Positions 26,562 through 35,827 of a stretch of DNA of 64,000 nt are shown here, one piece after another. The stretch lies in assembly GCA_002342585.1 (NCBI GenBank), contig DDQG01000001.1, forward strand, positions 35,997 to 99,996. The letters run 5' to 3'. This DNA comes from Prevotellaceae bacterium UBA2448. Lineage in GTDB: Bacteria > Bacteroidota > Bacteroidia > Bacteroidales > Bacteroidaceae. The number at the start of each line of letters is the position of its first letter. Positions within the stretch are counted from its first letter, which is position 1. The position numbers and the translations under genes are program-made. Below the pieces are notes generated by a model that was not told the origin of the DNA, made no database searches, and was given only the letters and a program-made list of their open reading frames with translations.

Positions 26562-26596
26562 TAAAAGGCTTGACTTCAGTGTCAAGCCTTTGTTTT
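26562..26596. terminator. terminator between aquaporin and AraC regulator genes
   Basis: Stem AAAGGCTTGAC against GTCAAGCCTTT with a short loop, flanked by A and T runs; serves both convergent genes. Confidence 0.8.
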
Positions 26597-27748
26597 TTAT
26601 TTTGTACTCTCGCTATGTTGAAATTCTTTAGGACTTACTCCTGCGAACGATTTGAAATTCCTGTAGAACGAGGCTGTACTTGTGAAGCCTGATTTCTCTG
26701 CTATCTCGTTTAGTGATAGATTCGATTGTTTGATTAGCAATGTCTTTGCGTACTCTATTCTAAGTTTGTTTATATAATCATTGAATGAGATACCCATTTC
26801 CTTGTTTATGGCATTGTAAACATAGTTGCGGTTCGACTGTACATAACGAACTACGTCCTGAAGTTTCAGATTTGGTTGCAGATATATTTTCTCTTCCTCC
26901 ATCAACTTCTCTATGCGTATTCTAAGTTCTGATGGCTGGGTATTTTCTTCGATGAAATCATCAATTTGCTTGTTGTCGTTTGCTATGTCTTCAATCGAGA
27001 AGTTGTACGTTATACAAACATAGCCGATAGAAAATAATAGGACAGAAAAAATGATTGATGGAATAGAAATGAGTAGTAGAGAGTCTGCAAAACGGTATCG
27101 TCCTATTATATTTACTACGAACGAAGCCAGAGAGGTAATTACAAATAATACTAGCAGATAATGCATTGATGCTGGTACTATTTTGTTTTCTATGTCTGAA
27201 TAGGTGTTTTTTACGTATTTGTTGAATTTGTTTATCTTCTCGTATCCTAAATATAAGGCTGGGATTATCTGTATAGCGAACATGACCTTGCAAGCACTAT
27301 GTATGCGTGCTTGTGCTTTTGCAAGAGTACTTAGATTCTCATATTGGTTGTGGTACAAATAGTGATCGATAAAAAGTTTAATGTCGCTCTCCGACATTAT
27401 TATATATACTATTCCTACCGCTATGCAGCCAAGTATTGTAGGCAGTAGGATGACCAGTTGATGAACTAAAGATGTCTCTTTTTGGGTCAGTTTGCAAATG
27501 TAAAGATACCAAAGTGGATAAACAGCCAGATTGCATGTAGCATATAACCAGTCGGTAAAAGGAATTAGATCCGTATTGTGACTGAAGAAAACTCCATGAC
27601 CAAAGTATAGAATTGTAGCAGCAGTGAAGAATACGAATAAAGCCTTACGATATTTTGATTGCCTGTTTTTCAATGCCTCAATGCCTGTTAAAATTGCATA
27701 AAACAGGCATACAAAGAAAGGTGTTGAGATAGCATATAAAGTATCCAT
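26597..27748 (-). CDS. AraC family regulator with N-terminal membrane domain
   Basis: 383 residues. The first about 235 hold six to seven hydrophobic helices (from FFVCLFYAILTGI through LLISIPSIIFSVLLFSIGYV). A short linker leads to an AraC-type double helix-turn-helix at about 285-378 (LKLQDVVRYVQSNRNYVYNAINKEMG, then LSLNEIAEKSGFTSTASFYRNFKSFAGVSPKEF). This is a membrane-tethered transcription factor design common in Bacteroidota. Targets are unknown; the nearest candidates are the divergent lipoprotein genes. Confidence 0.9.
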   Translation of the reverse strand: MDTLYAISTPFFVCLFYAILTGIEALKNRQSKYRKALFVFFTAATILYFGHGVFFSHNTDLIPFTDWLYATCNLAVYPLWYLYICKLTQKETSLVHQLVILLPTILGCIAVGIVYIIMSESDIKLFIDHYLYHNQYENLSTLAKAQARIHSACKVMFAIQIIPALYLGYEKINKFNKYVKNTYSDIENKIVPASMHYLLVLFVITSLASFVVNIIGRYRFADSLLLISIPSIIFSVLLFSIGYVCITYNFSIEDIANDNKQIDDFIEENTQPSELRIRIEKLMEEEKIYLQPNLKLQDVVRYVQSNRNYVYNAINKEMGISFNDYINKLRIEYAKTLLIKQSNLSLNEIAEKSGFTSTASFYRNFKSFAGVSPKEFQHSESTK

Positions 27749-28061
27749 TGCGTTGTTTGTTCTCGATGGAATCGTATTATATTCCTTGTGATTATATATT
27801 TTTTATCAGCCTTTCTGCAAAAGTATGAATTTTTTGTAAATGTATTTAACTAAATTCTTAAAAGTCTTTGTTCTTGCCGGGTTTAAGTGTAAGTTTCTGC
27901 AAATATAATAATTTTTTACATTTTTGATAATGCTTTTCTGCAAATCTGACGACCTTTTCTGTGATTTTAAATCATTTGTGTCATTCTCATGAGCTACTTT
28001 TGCGATGTAAAAAATATTTGTTTAATATTATTAACTTTTAACCTCTAATATTTATTACATT
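27749..28061. other. AT-rich intergenic region with a promoter for the lipoproteins
   Basis: 313 bp between divergent genes. TACTTTTG at 27995-28002 with TTTG at 27975-27978 is a plausible plus-strand promoter with a leader of about 55 bases. No open frame, hairpin or repeat of note otherwise. Confidence 0.5.
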
Positions 28062-28886
28062 ATGAAAAAACTGAATTTCTGGCTTCTCGCAAGCCTTTTT
28101 GTAGGTGCAATGACTTTTACATCATGTGGTGACGACAAGAGTGATGACCCTACTCCTCCAGCTCCTGCTCCATCTCCTGCTCCAGCAGCAGTTACTAAGG
28201 CTGACCTTATTGGTTCGTGGAAAGTATATCTCAACGGTGCACCTGTCAAATTTTCATTTACTGATACTCAATTGAAGATTAACGATACTGATGTAGATGA
28301 TAATGGCGCTTACACGTTTGAGAATGAAAGACTTTTTTATCGTTTCAACGGCGAAGATGTAAGTTTCAACGTGGAAATGATTCACAATAAGACTGTGATT
28401 CTTGCAATATCTATCATTCCTGCTAGCCAGTCTTATTCTGGAGAGGAAGAGCGCCAGACTTCGTTCGGATACAGGGAAGGTGCTACAATTCCTGTTACTG
28501 CTTCCGACATTCAGGGCAAATGGTATTGGCAGTCTGAGCACGGATTTGTAGGAGCCCGTGCAGTCCTTATACTTAATGGAAACCAGTTTGATCTGACTAT
28601 TACTCCTTGGGCAGAGCGTCATACAGGTACATTTACTTATGTGAATGGTTACATCCATCTCACTCCTGAGCACAGCTACATATGCCGTACAGACGCAGGT
28701 GACCTGATTGATGAGGCACATCCTGAAAATTCCCAGTGGAGAGTACCGGGCTCTCTTGGACCGGATGATTATTACAGCCCCTCTTACTTTGGTAACCCGG
28801 GTGACGATGTAATTCCTTTCATTCCTAATGGTACAAAGGCTTACAGTGAACTTGCAAACCTGCAGGTGGAATACACTAAGCAGTAA
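28062..28886 (+). CDS. lipoprotein of unknown function
   Basis: 274 residues with a lipoprotein signal MKKLNFWLLASLFVGAMTFTSC (lipid-modified Cys22), then an acidic and Pro/Ala-rich linker (DDKSDDPTPPAPAPSPAPAA). The mature part looks like two lipocalin-like beta domains: LIGSWKVYLNGAPVKFSF... and, after ITASDIQ-like VTASDIQGKW, ...RHTGTFTYVNGYIHLTPE. Likely surface-exposed. Its signal peptide and upstream sequence are nearly the same as in the next gene. Confidence 0.85.
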   Translation: MKKLNFWLLASLFVGAMTFTSCGDDKSDDPTPPAPAPSPAPAAVTKADLIGSWKVYLNGAPVKFSFTDTQLKINDTDVDDNGAYTFENERLFYRFNGEDVSFNVEMIHNKTVILAISIIPASQSYSGEEERQTSFGYREGATIPVTASDIQGKWYWQSEHGFVGARAVLILNGNQFDLTITPWAERHTGTFTYVNGYIHLTPEHSYICRTDAGDLIDEAHPENSQWRVPGSLGPDDYYSPSYFGNPGDDVIPFIPNGTKAYSELANLQVEYTKQ

Positions 28887-28937
28887 AAACACTTCGATAA
28901 CAACCAATCTTTTATTAACTTTTAAATTCAAAACACT

Positions 28938-31118
28938 ATGAAGAAAATGAATTTCTGGCTTCTTGCAAGCCTTTTTGTAGGTGCACTTGCTTTCACAGCT
29001 TGTAGCAGTAGTAATGATGACGATGGTGGTAATCCTGGCGGTGGTGGCGGCGGTTTTAATCCACCTACTCCTGTTCAGCCATCTTCTATGACAATGGCAA
29101 AACTATCAGGTTTTGTCAATAGTGAATATGGCTATCCTCTTAGTGGTGTTAAAGTTACATCTGGTAATGAGGTAGCTTACACAAATGCCAATGGTGCTTT
29201 CTCACTCAATTCTATTAATTTAGTAAGTGGTCGTGCTATTGTACGTTTCTCTTCAGCTAGTTATGCTGATGTGGTTCGTTCTGTTGAATTTAAAGAGGGT
29301 GAAGTATGGGAGGTACAAATGAAGTATGCTGACACACGAAGTATTACTCCAACTGTCGATAATAACATTGTTGTAGATTATTCAAATAATGTTAAGGTTG
29401 ACATTCCTGCTAACTCACTTGTTGATGGTCAGGGTAATGTAGTAACAGAACCTGTGACTATTCGTTCTGCTTATCTGAATCCGGAAAATGAAGATTTTGC
29501 ATCTCAGATGCCAGGTGGTGACCTCGCTGCAGTACGTACAAACGGATCAGATGCACAACTTATCAGCTATGGTATGATAAGCATTGATGCTACTGCAAAT
29601 GGTAAAGAACTTCAGTTGAAAGAAGGTTCTGAAGCAACAGTTACATTCCCTGCTGCTCCAGCAGGAATGGAGGCGTACAATCAAATACCACTTTGGAGTT
29701 TCGACGAAGAAAAAGGTCTTTGGATAGAAGAAGGTATGGCAACCAAGCAGGGTGATGGTACTTATGTAGGAACTATCAAGCACTTCTCTTGGCACAACCT
29801 CGACTACCCAGAGTCACGTGCTACAGTTGCTGTTGAAGTAGTTGACGAATCTGGCAAGGCTATTCCATTCCAGAAAGTTATCGTAGGTCAGACATATGGC
29901 GTTACAGACGTTAATGGTAAATTCTCTACTTTTGTTCCTACAAATACTGACTTCGTAGTTACAGTTAGGTCAGTTGACTATGCAAACTACTCTCCTGAAG
30001 TAAAATCTGAGAATATAAATATTTCTCAGGCAGGTTTCGAGCGCAAGATAAAGCTTACTTTGCCAACTGTTTCTAACCTCAGTGGTGCTATCACAAATAA
30101 AGGTAAGGGTGTTCTTGCAAGTGTAAGCCTTTCTTATGGCGGTGAAGAAACTAAGCCTGTAATGACTGATATTGAAGGTAAATACTATATGAAACTTCCA
30201 TTTGGCTACAAGGGTGCTGCAACTATCAATATCACTACTTCTGATGGAACAGTATATCGCAGAAATATTGTTCTTGACGGAACTGATAGGGCTGAAAACT
30301 TCGATGTTGACCCAGTTTATACAGAAACAGGTACTGTTACTTTCACAGGTACAGATATCGACCTTATTGTACCTATGACAATAAATGATATTCCTGCATT
30401 TGCTTTCGGTGGTGTTGTTGTCATGGGTGATTACTGGATGTGTATGGAAGACTACTCATCTTCTTCGACTACACATGTAAACTTTGGTAAGGATTACTTC
30501 TCATGGAGTATGTCCACAGAAAATGGATGGTCTAATATTTATACAAATGGTGGTACAGTTAGTATGGAAATTGAAGGTCAGAAAGCTAAGATAACTGTAA
30601 GTGGTAACGCAGGCTATAGCCGTCAAGGTGGAGGCGTCGCTGAACAGGGTTCTGGTACTCTTTCTGGTACATTCAAGTATTCTATCCTTGCTAATATTGT
30701 TGAAGGTGCATCTAATGTTCCATCATGGGTTCCACAAGTTTCTGGTTCTAACCCAGTATATTCTTACTCAATTACAAATAGTTCTAAGTTGGGTGACGGT
30801 TGGATGTTCTTCTATAACAATAATGAAACACTCGATCAGTACATGGCTCTTGTAAATGCTGCTAAGGCTAACTTCGGTGATCCGTATTATGTAGATGACG
30901 ACCCAGACAGTGATTGGTCAAAGAGCTATGTATTCATCAAGGGTACTCAGGCATTGCAGCTTCTCTACTCTAGTTCAACACCATGGGAAGGCTGGAAACC
31001 AGAACCACAATCTATCCTTGGTGGTCACCACGGATGGAGCGAAGTACCTATCACAGTTCGTGCTTACTCTAACGTAACAGTACCATTCGACGATGTTGTC
31101 GTTGGCCACAGGAGATAA
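28938..31118 (+). CDS. lipoprotein with carboxypeptidase-regulatory-like domains
   Basis: 726 residues. Signal MKKMNFWLLASLFVGALAFTAC (Cys22), then a Ser/Asn/Asp and poly-Gly linker. A CarboxypepD_reg-type beta sandwich follows (LSGFVNSEYGYPLSGVKVTSG..YTNANGAFSLNSI, about 52-95), with similar units near ESGKAIPFQKVIVGQTYGVTDVNGKFSTF and LSGAITNKGKGVLASVSLSY. The C-terminal third is unrecognised and beta-rich. Probably a surface adhesin or glycan-binding lipoprotein; co-transcribed with the preceding lipoprotein (51-bp gap). Confidence 0.82.
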   Translation: MKKMNFWLLASLFVGALAFTACSSSNDDDGGNPGGGGGGFNPPTPVQPSSMTMAKLSGFVNSEYGYPLSGVKVTSGNEVAYTNANGAFSLNSINLVSGRAIVRFSSASYADVVRSVEFKEGEVWEVQMKYADTRSITPTVDNNIVVDYSNNVKVDIPANSLVDGQGNVVTEPVTIRSAYLNPENEDFASQMPGGDLAAVRTNGSDAQLISYGMISIDATANGKELQLKEGSEATVTFPAAPAGMEAYNQIPLWSFDEEKGLWIEEGMATKQGDGTYVGTIKHFSWHNLDYPESRATVAVEVVDESGKAIPFQKVIVGQTYGVTDVNGKFSTFVPTNTDFVVTVRSVDYANYSPEVKSENINISQAGFERKIKLTLPTVSNLSGAITNKGKGVLASVSLSYGGEETKPVMTDIEGKYYMKLPFGYKGAATINITTSDGTVYRRNIVLDGTDRAENFDVDPVYTETGTVTFTGTDIDLIVPMTINDIPAFAFGGVVVMGDYWMCMEDYSSSSTTHVNFGKDYFSWSMSTENGWSNIYTNGGTVSMEIEGQKAKITVSGNAGYSRQGGGVAEQGSGTLSGTFKYSILANIVEGASNVPSWVPQVSGSNPVYSYSITNSSKLGDGWMFFYNNNETLDQYMALVNAAKANFGDPYYVDDDPDSDWSKSYVFIKGTQALQLLYSSSTPWEGWKPEPQSILGGHHGWSEVPITVRAYSNVTVPFDDVVVGHRR

Positions 31119-31162
31119 TCAGAAGCTTTGAAAAATATAAGGGGAAAATCCCTGAAAAGGGT

Positions 31163-31197
31163 AGCCCTGAAAGCCTTGTGCTTTCGGGGCTTTTTTA
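31163..31197 (+). terminator. rho-independent terminator after the lipoprotein genes
   Basis: 12-bp stem AGCCCTGAAAGC against GCTTTCGGGGCT (one G-U), 5-base loop, followed by TTTTTATTT. Confidence 0.85.
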
Positions 31198-31284
31198 TTT
31201 AGTTACAATCCTTTGGAAAAATATACCTGTTATTCTAAAATCTTTCAAAAAAAATGTCGGAACCCGTTCTATTTGGAATGTTGC

Positions 31285-32574
31285 TTAATTGGCACAGGCA
31301 GCTATAGCATAAAGAGGTATGTTTGCCAATTGAGATTCTTTCCTGTAATTTGACATAGATAAACGGTAAGCGCAAGCAGGGGCGAATGTGTCAATAAACA
31401 GACGGAGACTTTTGGCTCGAAGATTGTCTTCTGCTTTTACTTCAATGGGTACTACATTGCCGTCTTGCTGTATAACGAAGTCAACCTCAGCCTGTGAATT
31501 GGGCTTCGACCAATAATAAAGTGTGTGGTATGGTAATAGCTGCTGCATTACGTATTGTTCGGTGAGCGCGCCTTTGAATTCGGTAAAAATGTTGTTTTTC
31601 TGCAAAAGAAGTGAGGGCTCTACATCCATCTGGGCACATAGCAATCCGACATCAATAGTGAAGAGCTTGAATGCCGACTGGTCTTCGTAGCTTTTCAGTG
31701 GATATTTTGGTGTTTTGACACATTTCACTTTATAGGTAAGTCCACAGTCGCACAACCACATTATTGCTGCTTCAAATTCACGGGCACGTGCTCCTTCCTT
31801 AACTAGGCCATATATGAATTTACGGTTTTCCCGACTAAGCTGCGAGGGGATAGAGTCCCAAACGAGGCGGATACGTGGAACCATTTCGTTTGGTGCGTGT
31901 TTTGAGAAATCATTGTCATAGCTTTGAAGGATGTTGTTTTGTATATGCCGTATTTCTTCGGGAAGTGCCTCGTTGGCAAAGGCCTGTACGGCTTCGGGCA
32001 TTCCTCCTACAAAGTAATATTGGCGCAAGCGTTCGGTCAGTTGCTGGCTGAATAGTGCAATTGTCTGCCAATCCGCACTGATGATAAGGTCTGCCATGAC
32101 CGTTTCTCCAACTGCACGAAGGAATTCGATGAATGTCATAGGGTACATGCGCAAGAAGTCAACCTTTCCGACGGGAAATGATTCTTTTCTGTGAAGTTCG
32201 ATGCCAAGCAGCGAACCGGCTACGATTATATGCTGTTCTGGCATGTTTTCAAAGAAATATTTCAGCATGGTGAGACCACCTTCTGCGTCCTGTATTTCGT
32301 CCAGAAATATTAGAGTCTCACCTGCTACACATGGACAACCTGTGGCTAATCGTATGACACGCATTACGCGTTCCACATTGAAATCTACAGTGAAGAGTCC
32401 GCGGAGATTCTTCATTTCCTCAAAGTTTATATATGCTACATGGGTATATTCGTTTTCGCCAAAATGACGTACAATCCATGTTTTGCCAACTTGACGTGCC
32501 CCTTCAAGAATTAGAGGTTTGCGTCGAGTTGATGATTTCCATTTGCAGAGTTCCTGATAGATGTTCCGTTCCAT
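31285..32574 (-). CDS. AAA-family ATPase with DUF4143 domain
   Basis: 429 residues. Walker A LEGARQVGKTWIV (about 23-35) and Walker B LIFLDEIQDAEG (about 88-99) form an AAA_14 domain. The C-terminal DUF4143 region contains SQAEVDFVIQQDGNVVPIEVKAED, an Asp...Glu-x-Lys arrangement like restriction-endonuclease folds. These proteins are abundant in Bacteroidota with no settled role. It stands alone with no linked partner. Confidence 0.9.
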   Translation of the reverse strand: MERNIYQELCKWKSSTRRKPLILEGARQVGKTWIVRHFGENEYTHVAYINFEEMKNLRGLFTVDFNVERVMRVIRLATGCPCVAGETLIFLDEIQDAEGGLTMLKYFFENMPEQHIIVAGSLLGIELHRKESFPVGKVDFLRMYPMTFIEFLRAVGETVMADLIISADWQTIALFSQQLTERLRQYYFVGGMPEAVQAFANEALPEEIRHIQNNILQSYDNDFSKHAPNEMVPRIRLVWDSIPSQLSRENRKFIYGLVKEGARAREFEAAIMWLCDCGLTYKVKCVKTPKYPLKSYEDQSAFKLFTIDVGLLCAQMDVEPSLLLQKNNIFTEFKGALTEQYVMQQLLPYHTLYYWSKPNSQAEVDFVIQQDGNVVPIEVKAEDNLRAKSLRLFIDTFAPACAYRLSMSNYRKESQLANIPLYAIAACAN

Positions 32575-32735
32575 GATTTCTGTGGTTGAAAGGAGTGATT
32601 AACTCAATATTTTGTGCAAATTTACACAAAATAAGTGGGAAGTTTGTGTAAATTATCACAAAAAATGAATGAACTTTTAGTATTTTTGCTTTTTTCTGCT
32701 GAATTTTGTTCGTTTGTTACAATGTTCGCACAACT

Positions 32736-32767
32736 TTTGCATACAATTTTCGAATTTTGTAACTTTG
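32736..32767 (+). promoter_or_regulatory. -33/-7 promoter of ligA
   Basis: TTTG at 32736-32739, 20-bp spacing, TAACTTTG at 32760-32767: a full match to the Bacteroidota promoter. The leader between it and ligA holds three AAATTGTACAT repeats. Confidence 0.7.
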
Positions 32768-32775
32768 CAGAGTAA

Positions 32776-32830
32776 ACAAATTGTACATTATACTTTTAAA
32801 AAGTAAATTGTACATGGTAAATTGTACATG
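32776..32830 (+). repeat. three copies of AAATTGTACAT in the ligA leader
   Basis: AAATTGTACAT occurs near 32778, 32804 and 32818; the last two lie in a direct repeat GTAAATTGTACATG of 14 bp ending 3 bases before the ATG. They lie within the transcribed leader, so they could form the basis of translational or repressor control, or be harmless slippage repeats. Confidence 0.75.
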
Positions 32831-32832
32831 CT

Positions 32833-34848
32833 ATGACTCCACAGGAAGAGATACTCCAGTTACGACGCGAACTTGAACAGCATAACTATAATTATTATGT
32901 GTTGAACAAACCGACTATCAGCGACTATGACTTCGACCAGATGATGCACAAACTGCAGGATCTCGAACTCTTTTATCCGCAGTATGCCGACCCTAATTCT
33001 CCCACTCAGCGTGTGGGTAGCGACCTTAACCAGTCGTTTCGTAGTGTGCCACACAAATATCCTATGCTCTCCCTCGCCAATACTTATAACGAGGCTGATA
33101 TACGTGATTTCTACGAGCGAGTGCGTAGTGGTCTCGAAGGTGAGGACTTCGAGATATGTGCCGAAATGAAATACGACGGTTTGAGTATATCCCTTACTTA
33201 TGTCGATGGACAACTCACCCAGGCCGTTACTCGTGGCGACGGAGTTCGCGGCGACGACGTCACAGCCAATGTGCGTATGATTCGTTCCATTCCTCTCCGA
33301 CTGAAGGAAGGTAGTGGTTACCCCCATGAATTTGAGATACGAGGTGAAATCCTTATGCCCTGGACATCGTTCGAGGCACTCAATGCTCAACGTGCAAAGG
33401 CTGGTGAAGACCTCTTTGCTAATCCGCGTAACGCAGCCAGTGGAACTCTCAAATCGCAGAAGAGTCGTGTTGTGGCAGAACGCGGACTTGATGCTTACCT
33501 CTATTATCTGCTTGGCGATGAGATTCCCTCTGATGGTGGACACTATGAAAACCTCCAAATGGCAGCAGGGTGGGGATTCAAGATAAGTCAGGGCATGAAA
33601 AAATGCAAAACTGTTCAGGAAGTGCTCGATTTCATCGACTATTGGGACACAGAACGTAAGAATCTTCCTGTGGCTACCGATGGCATTGTGCTTAAGGTGA
33701 ATTCCCTTCGTCAGCAGCGCCATTTAGGTTATACAGCCAAATCCCCCCGTTGGGCTATAGCATATAAGTTTAAAGCAGAACGCGAATGTACTCGTCTCAA
33801 TGAAGTAACCTATCAGGTTGGACGTACAGGAGCTATCACCCCAGTTGCGAATATGGACCCTGTTCAGTTGGCTGGAACCGTCGTCAAACGTGCTTCGCTT
33901 CATAATGCAGACATAATTCAGCAACTCGACCTCCACATCGGAGATATGGTTTATGTGGAAAAAGGCGGTGAAATCATTCCAAAGGTAGTGGGAGTTGACA
34001 AATCACAACGCACAGCCGACATGCAGCCAGTTCGTTTTATCACTCATTGTCCTGAATGTGGCACACCTCTCATCCGAATTGAGGGTGAGGCAGCCCATTA
34101 CTGTCCTAACGACTCTACTTGTCCGCCACAGATAAAAGGCCGCATCGAACACTTCATCTCGCGCAAGGCAATGAATATCGACTCACTTGGTCCTGAGACA
34201 GTCGATGACTATTGGCAGCGCGGACTCATCCACGATATAGCTGACCTCTACACACTTACTGTTGCTGATATATGTGGCAACAACCGTGGTAGAATAAAGT
34301 CAGCACAGAAAGTGGTTGATAGCATAAAGGCTTCCCTTCAGGTGCCTTTCGAACGAGTAGTCTTTGCCCTCGGCATCCGTTTTGTGGGTGAGACAACAGC
34401 AAAACTCCTTGCCCGTTCTTTCAAAACAATGGAAGCACTTGAGAAGGCAACTCTCGAACAGTTGCTCGCTGTCGATGGAGTGGGGCAGGTGATAGCAGAA
34501 AGCATCATACATTATTTCCACGATGAACGCTGTCTTGCCATCCTCGAACGTCTTCGTCAGGCAGGACTGCAGATGTCCCTCTCTGAAGAGACCCTTGCCG
34601 GACAGACAGACATACTCAGCGGACAGTCAATTGTCATATCTGGAGTTTTCGCACAGCATTCTCGCGATGAGTACAAAGCTATCATCGAACAGAATGGCGG
34701 TAAGAATGTCGGTTCTATCTCCAAAAACACCTCCTTCGTTCTGGCTGGTGAGAACATGGGACCTGCAAAACTTGAGAAAGCACAGAAACTCGGAGTGCGT
34801 ATTGTAAATGAAGAGGAATTTCTGAAGATGATTTTTGCAATTCAATGA
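32833..34848 (+). CDS. ligA: NAD-dependent DNA ligase
   Basis: 671 residues, full-length. Adenylation motif EMKYDGLSISL (Lys about 116) in the nucleotidyltransferase domain, OB fold, zinc finger with CPECGTPL...CPNDSTCPP, HhH repeats (GIRFVGETTAKLLA, LLAVDGVGQVIAESI) and a C-terminal BRCT domain (QSIVISGVF to the end). Seals nicks in replication and repair. Confidence 0.97.
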   Translation: MTPQEEILQLRRELEQHNYNYYVLNKPTISDYDFDQMMHKLQDLELFYPQYADPNSPTQRVGSDLNQSFRSVPHKYPMLSLANTYNEADIRDFYERVRSGLEGEDFEICAEMKYDGLSISLTYVDGQLTQAVTRGDGVRGDDVTANVRMIRSIPLRLKEGSGYPHEFEIRGEILMPWTSFEALNAQRAKAGEDLFANPRNAASGTLKSQKSRVVAERGLDAYLYYLLGDEIPSDGGHYENLQMAAGWGFKISQGMKKCKTVQEVLDFIDYWDTERKNLPVATDGIVLKVNSLRQQRHLGYTAKSPRWAIAYKFKAERECTRLNEVTYQVGRTGAITPVANMDPVQLAGTVVKRASLHNADIIQQLDLHIGDMVYVEKGGEIIPKVVGVDKSQRTADMQPVRFITHCPECGTPLIRIEGEAAHYCPNDSTCPPQIKGRIEHFISRKAMNIDSLGPETVDDYWQRGLIHDIADLYTLTVADICGNNRGRIKSAQKVVDSIKASLQVPFERVVFALGIRFVGETTAKLLARSFKTMEALEKATLEQLLAVDGVGQVIAESIIHYFHDERCLAILERLRQAGLQMSLSEETLAGQTDILSGQSIVISGVFAQHSRDEYKAIIEQNGGKNVGSISKNTSFVLAGENMGPAKLEKAQKLGVRIVNEEEFLKMIFAIQ

Positions 34849-34863
34849 AAAGTCTTACCTTTG
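34834..34863 (+). promoter_or_regulatory. -33/-7 promoter of dapA, inside the ligA 3' end
   Basis: TTTG at 34834-34837, 18-bp spacing, TACCTTTG at 34856-34863, 22 bases before the dapA ATG. The -33 box lies within the last codons of ligA, so dapA can be transcribed separately. Confidence 0.7.
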
Positions 34864-34885
34864 CAGTCGAAATTAAAAAGCATAA

Positions 34886-35779
34886 ATGGCACACAATAAA
34901 TTCAAAGGACTTGGCGTAGCACTTGTCACCCCATTTACCTCAACTGGCGAGGTTGACTACACTTCTTTGCGCCGGCTCCTTGATTATCAGCTTTCCAATG
35001 GTACAGACTTCCTCTGCGTGTTGGGCACAACAGCAGAAACACCAACACTGACGGAAGAAGAGAAACAGAACATCATCAATCTATGTCGCGACAAGGTGCA
35101 GGGACGCATTCCTATCCTCTTGGGTATGGGAGGCAACAATACTGCCGCTATCGTTAACCAGTTGGCAAAAGCCGACCTGCGAGGCATTGATGGTATCCTT
35201 AGCGTTTGTCCTTACTACAACAAACCGTCTCAGGAAGGCCTATACCAGCATTTCCGTACTATCGCAACTCATAGTCCTGTGCCTGTAGTATTATATAATG
35301 TGCCTGGTCGCACAGGAGTCAATATGACTGCTGAAACTACTCTTCGTCTTGCTCGCGACTGTGAAAACATCGTAGCAGTAAAGGAAGCAAGTGGTAACTT
35401 CGGACAGATTGACGACATTATCAAGAATAAACCAAAAGACTTCGACGTCATCTCTGGCGACGATGGAATCACTTTCCCGCTTATCACACTTGGTGCAGCA
35501 GGAGTCATCTCCGTCATCGGCAATGCTCTTCCAAAAGAATTCAGTCGTATGGTTCGTCTTGCTCTTGCTGGCGACTACTCTAACGCACTGACTATCCATC
35601 ATAAGTTTGCAGAACTCTTCAAACTCCTCTTTGTTGATGGCAATCCAGCCGGAGTGAAAGCAATGCTCAGTAGCATGGGACTGCTAGAAAATGAACTCCG
35701 TCTGCCACTCGTGCCTTCACGCATCTCTACTATGGAACGCATCAGCGCTATCGTGAAGGAACTGAACATCAAGTGCTAA
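34886..35779 (+). CDS. dapA: 4-hydroxy-tetrahydrodipicolinate synthase
   Basis: 297 residues, TIM-barrel aldolase. GTTAETPTL substrate loop, YYNKPSQEGLYQHF, YNVPGRTGVNM (catalytic Tyr) and the Schiff-base Lys in IVAVKEASGN are all present. Condenses pyruvate and aspartate semialdehyde toward lysine and diaminopimelate for cell wall. Confidence 0.96.
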   Translation: MAHNKFKGLGVALVTPFTSTGEVDYTSLRRLLDYQLSNGTDFLCVLGTTAETPTLTEEEKQNIINLCRDKVQGRIPILLGMGGNNTAAIVNQLAKADLRGIDGILSVCPYYNKPSQEGLYQHFRTIATHSPVPVVLYNVPGRTGVNMTAETTLRLARDCENIVAVKEASGNFGQIDDIIKNKPKDFDVISGDDGITFPLITLGAAGVISVIGNALPKEFSRMVRLALAGDYSNALTIHHKFAELFKLLFVDGNPAGVKAMLSSMGLLENELRLPLVPSRISTMERISAIVKELNIKC

Positions 35780-35812
35780 GCCCCCTCTAACTCCCCCATT
35801 TTAGGGGGAGGA
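35780..35812. repeat. CTCTAACTCCC-type intergenic palindrome, copy 1
   Basis: CCCCCTCTAACTCCCCCATT followed by TTAGGGGGAG forms a 7-bp stem (CTCCCCC/GGGGGAG). Related copies follow manC at 37883-37912 and 37979-38011. Confidence 0.75.
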
Positions 35813-35827
35813 TTATAAAAATACTCC

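Noticed and set aside
32860..33723. 287-residue minus-strand open frame
   Set aside because: Antisense to ligA, which is full-length with all motifs.
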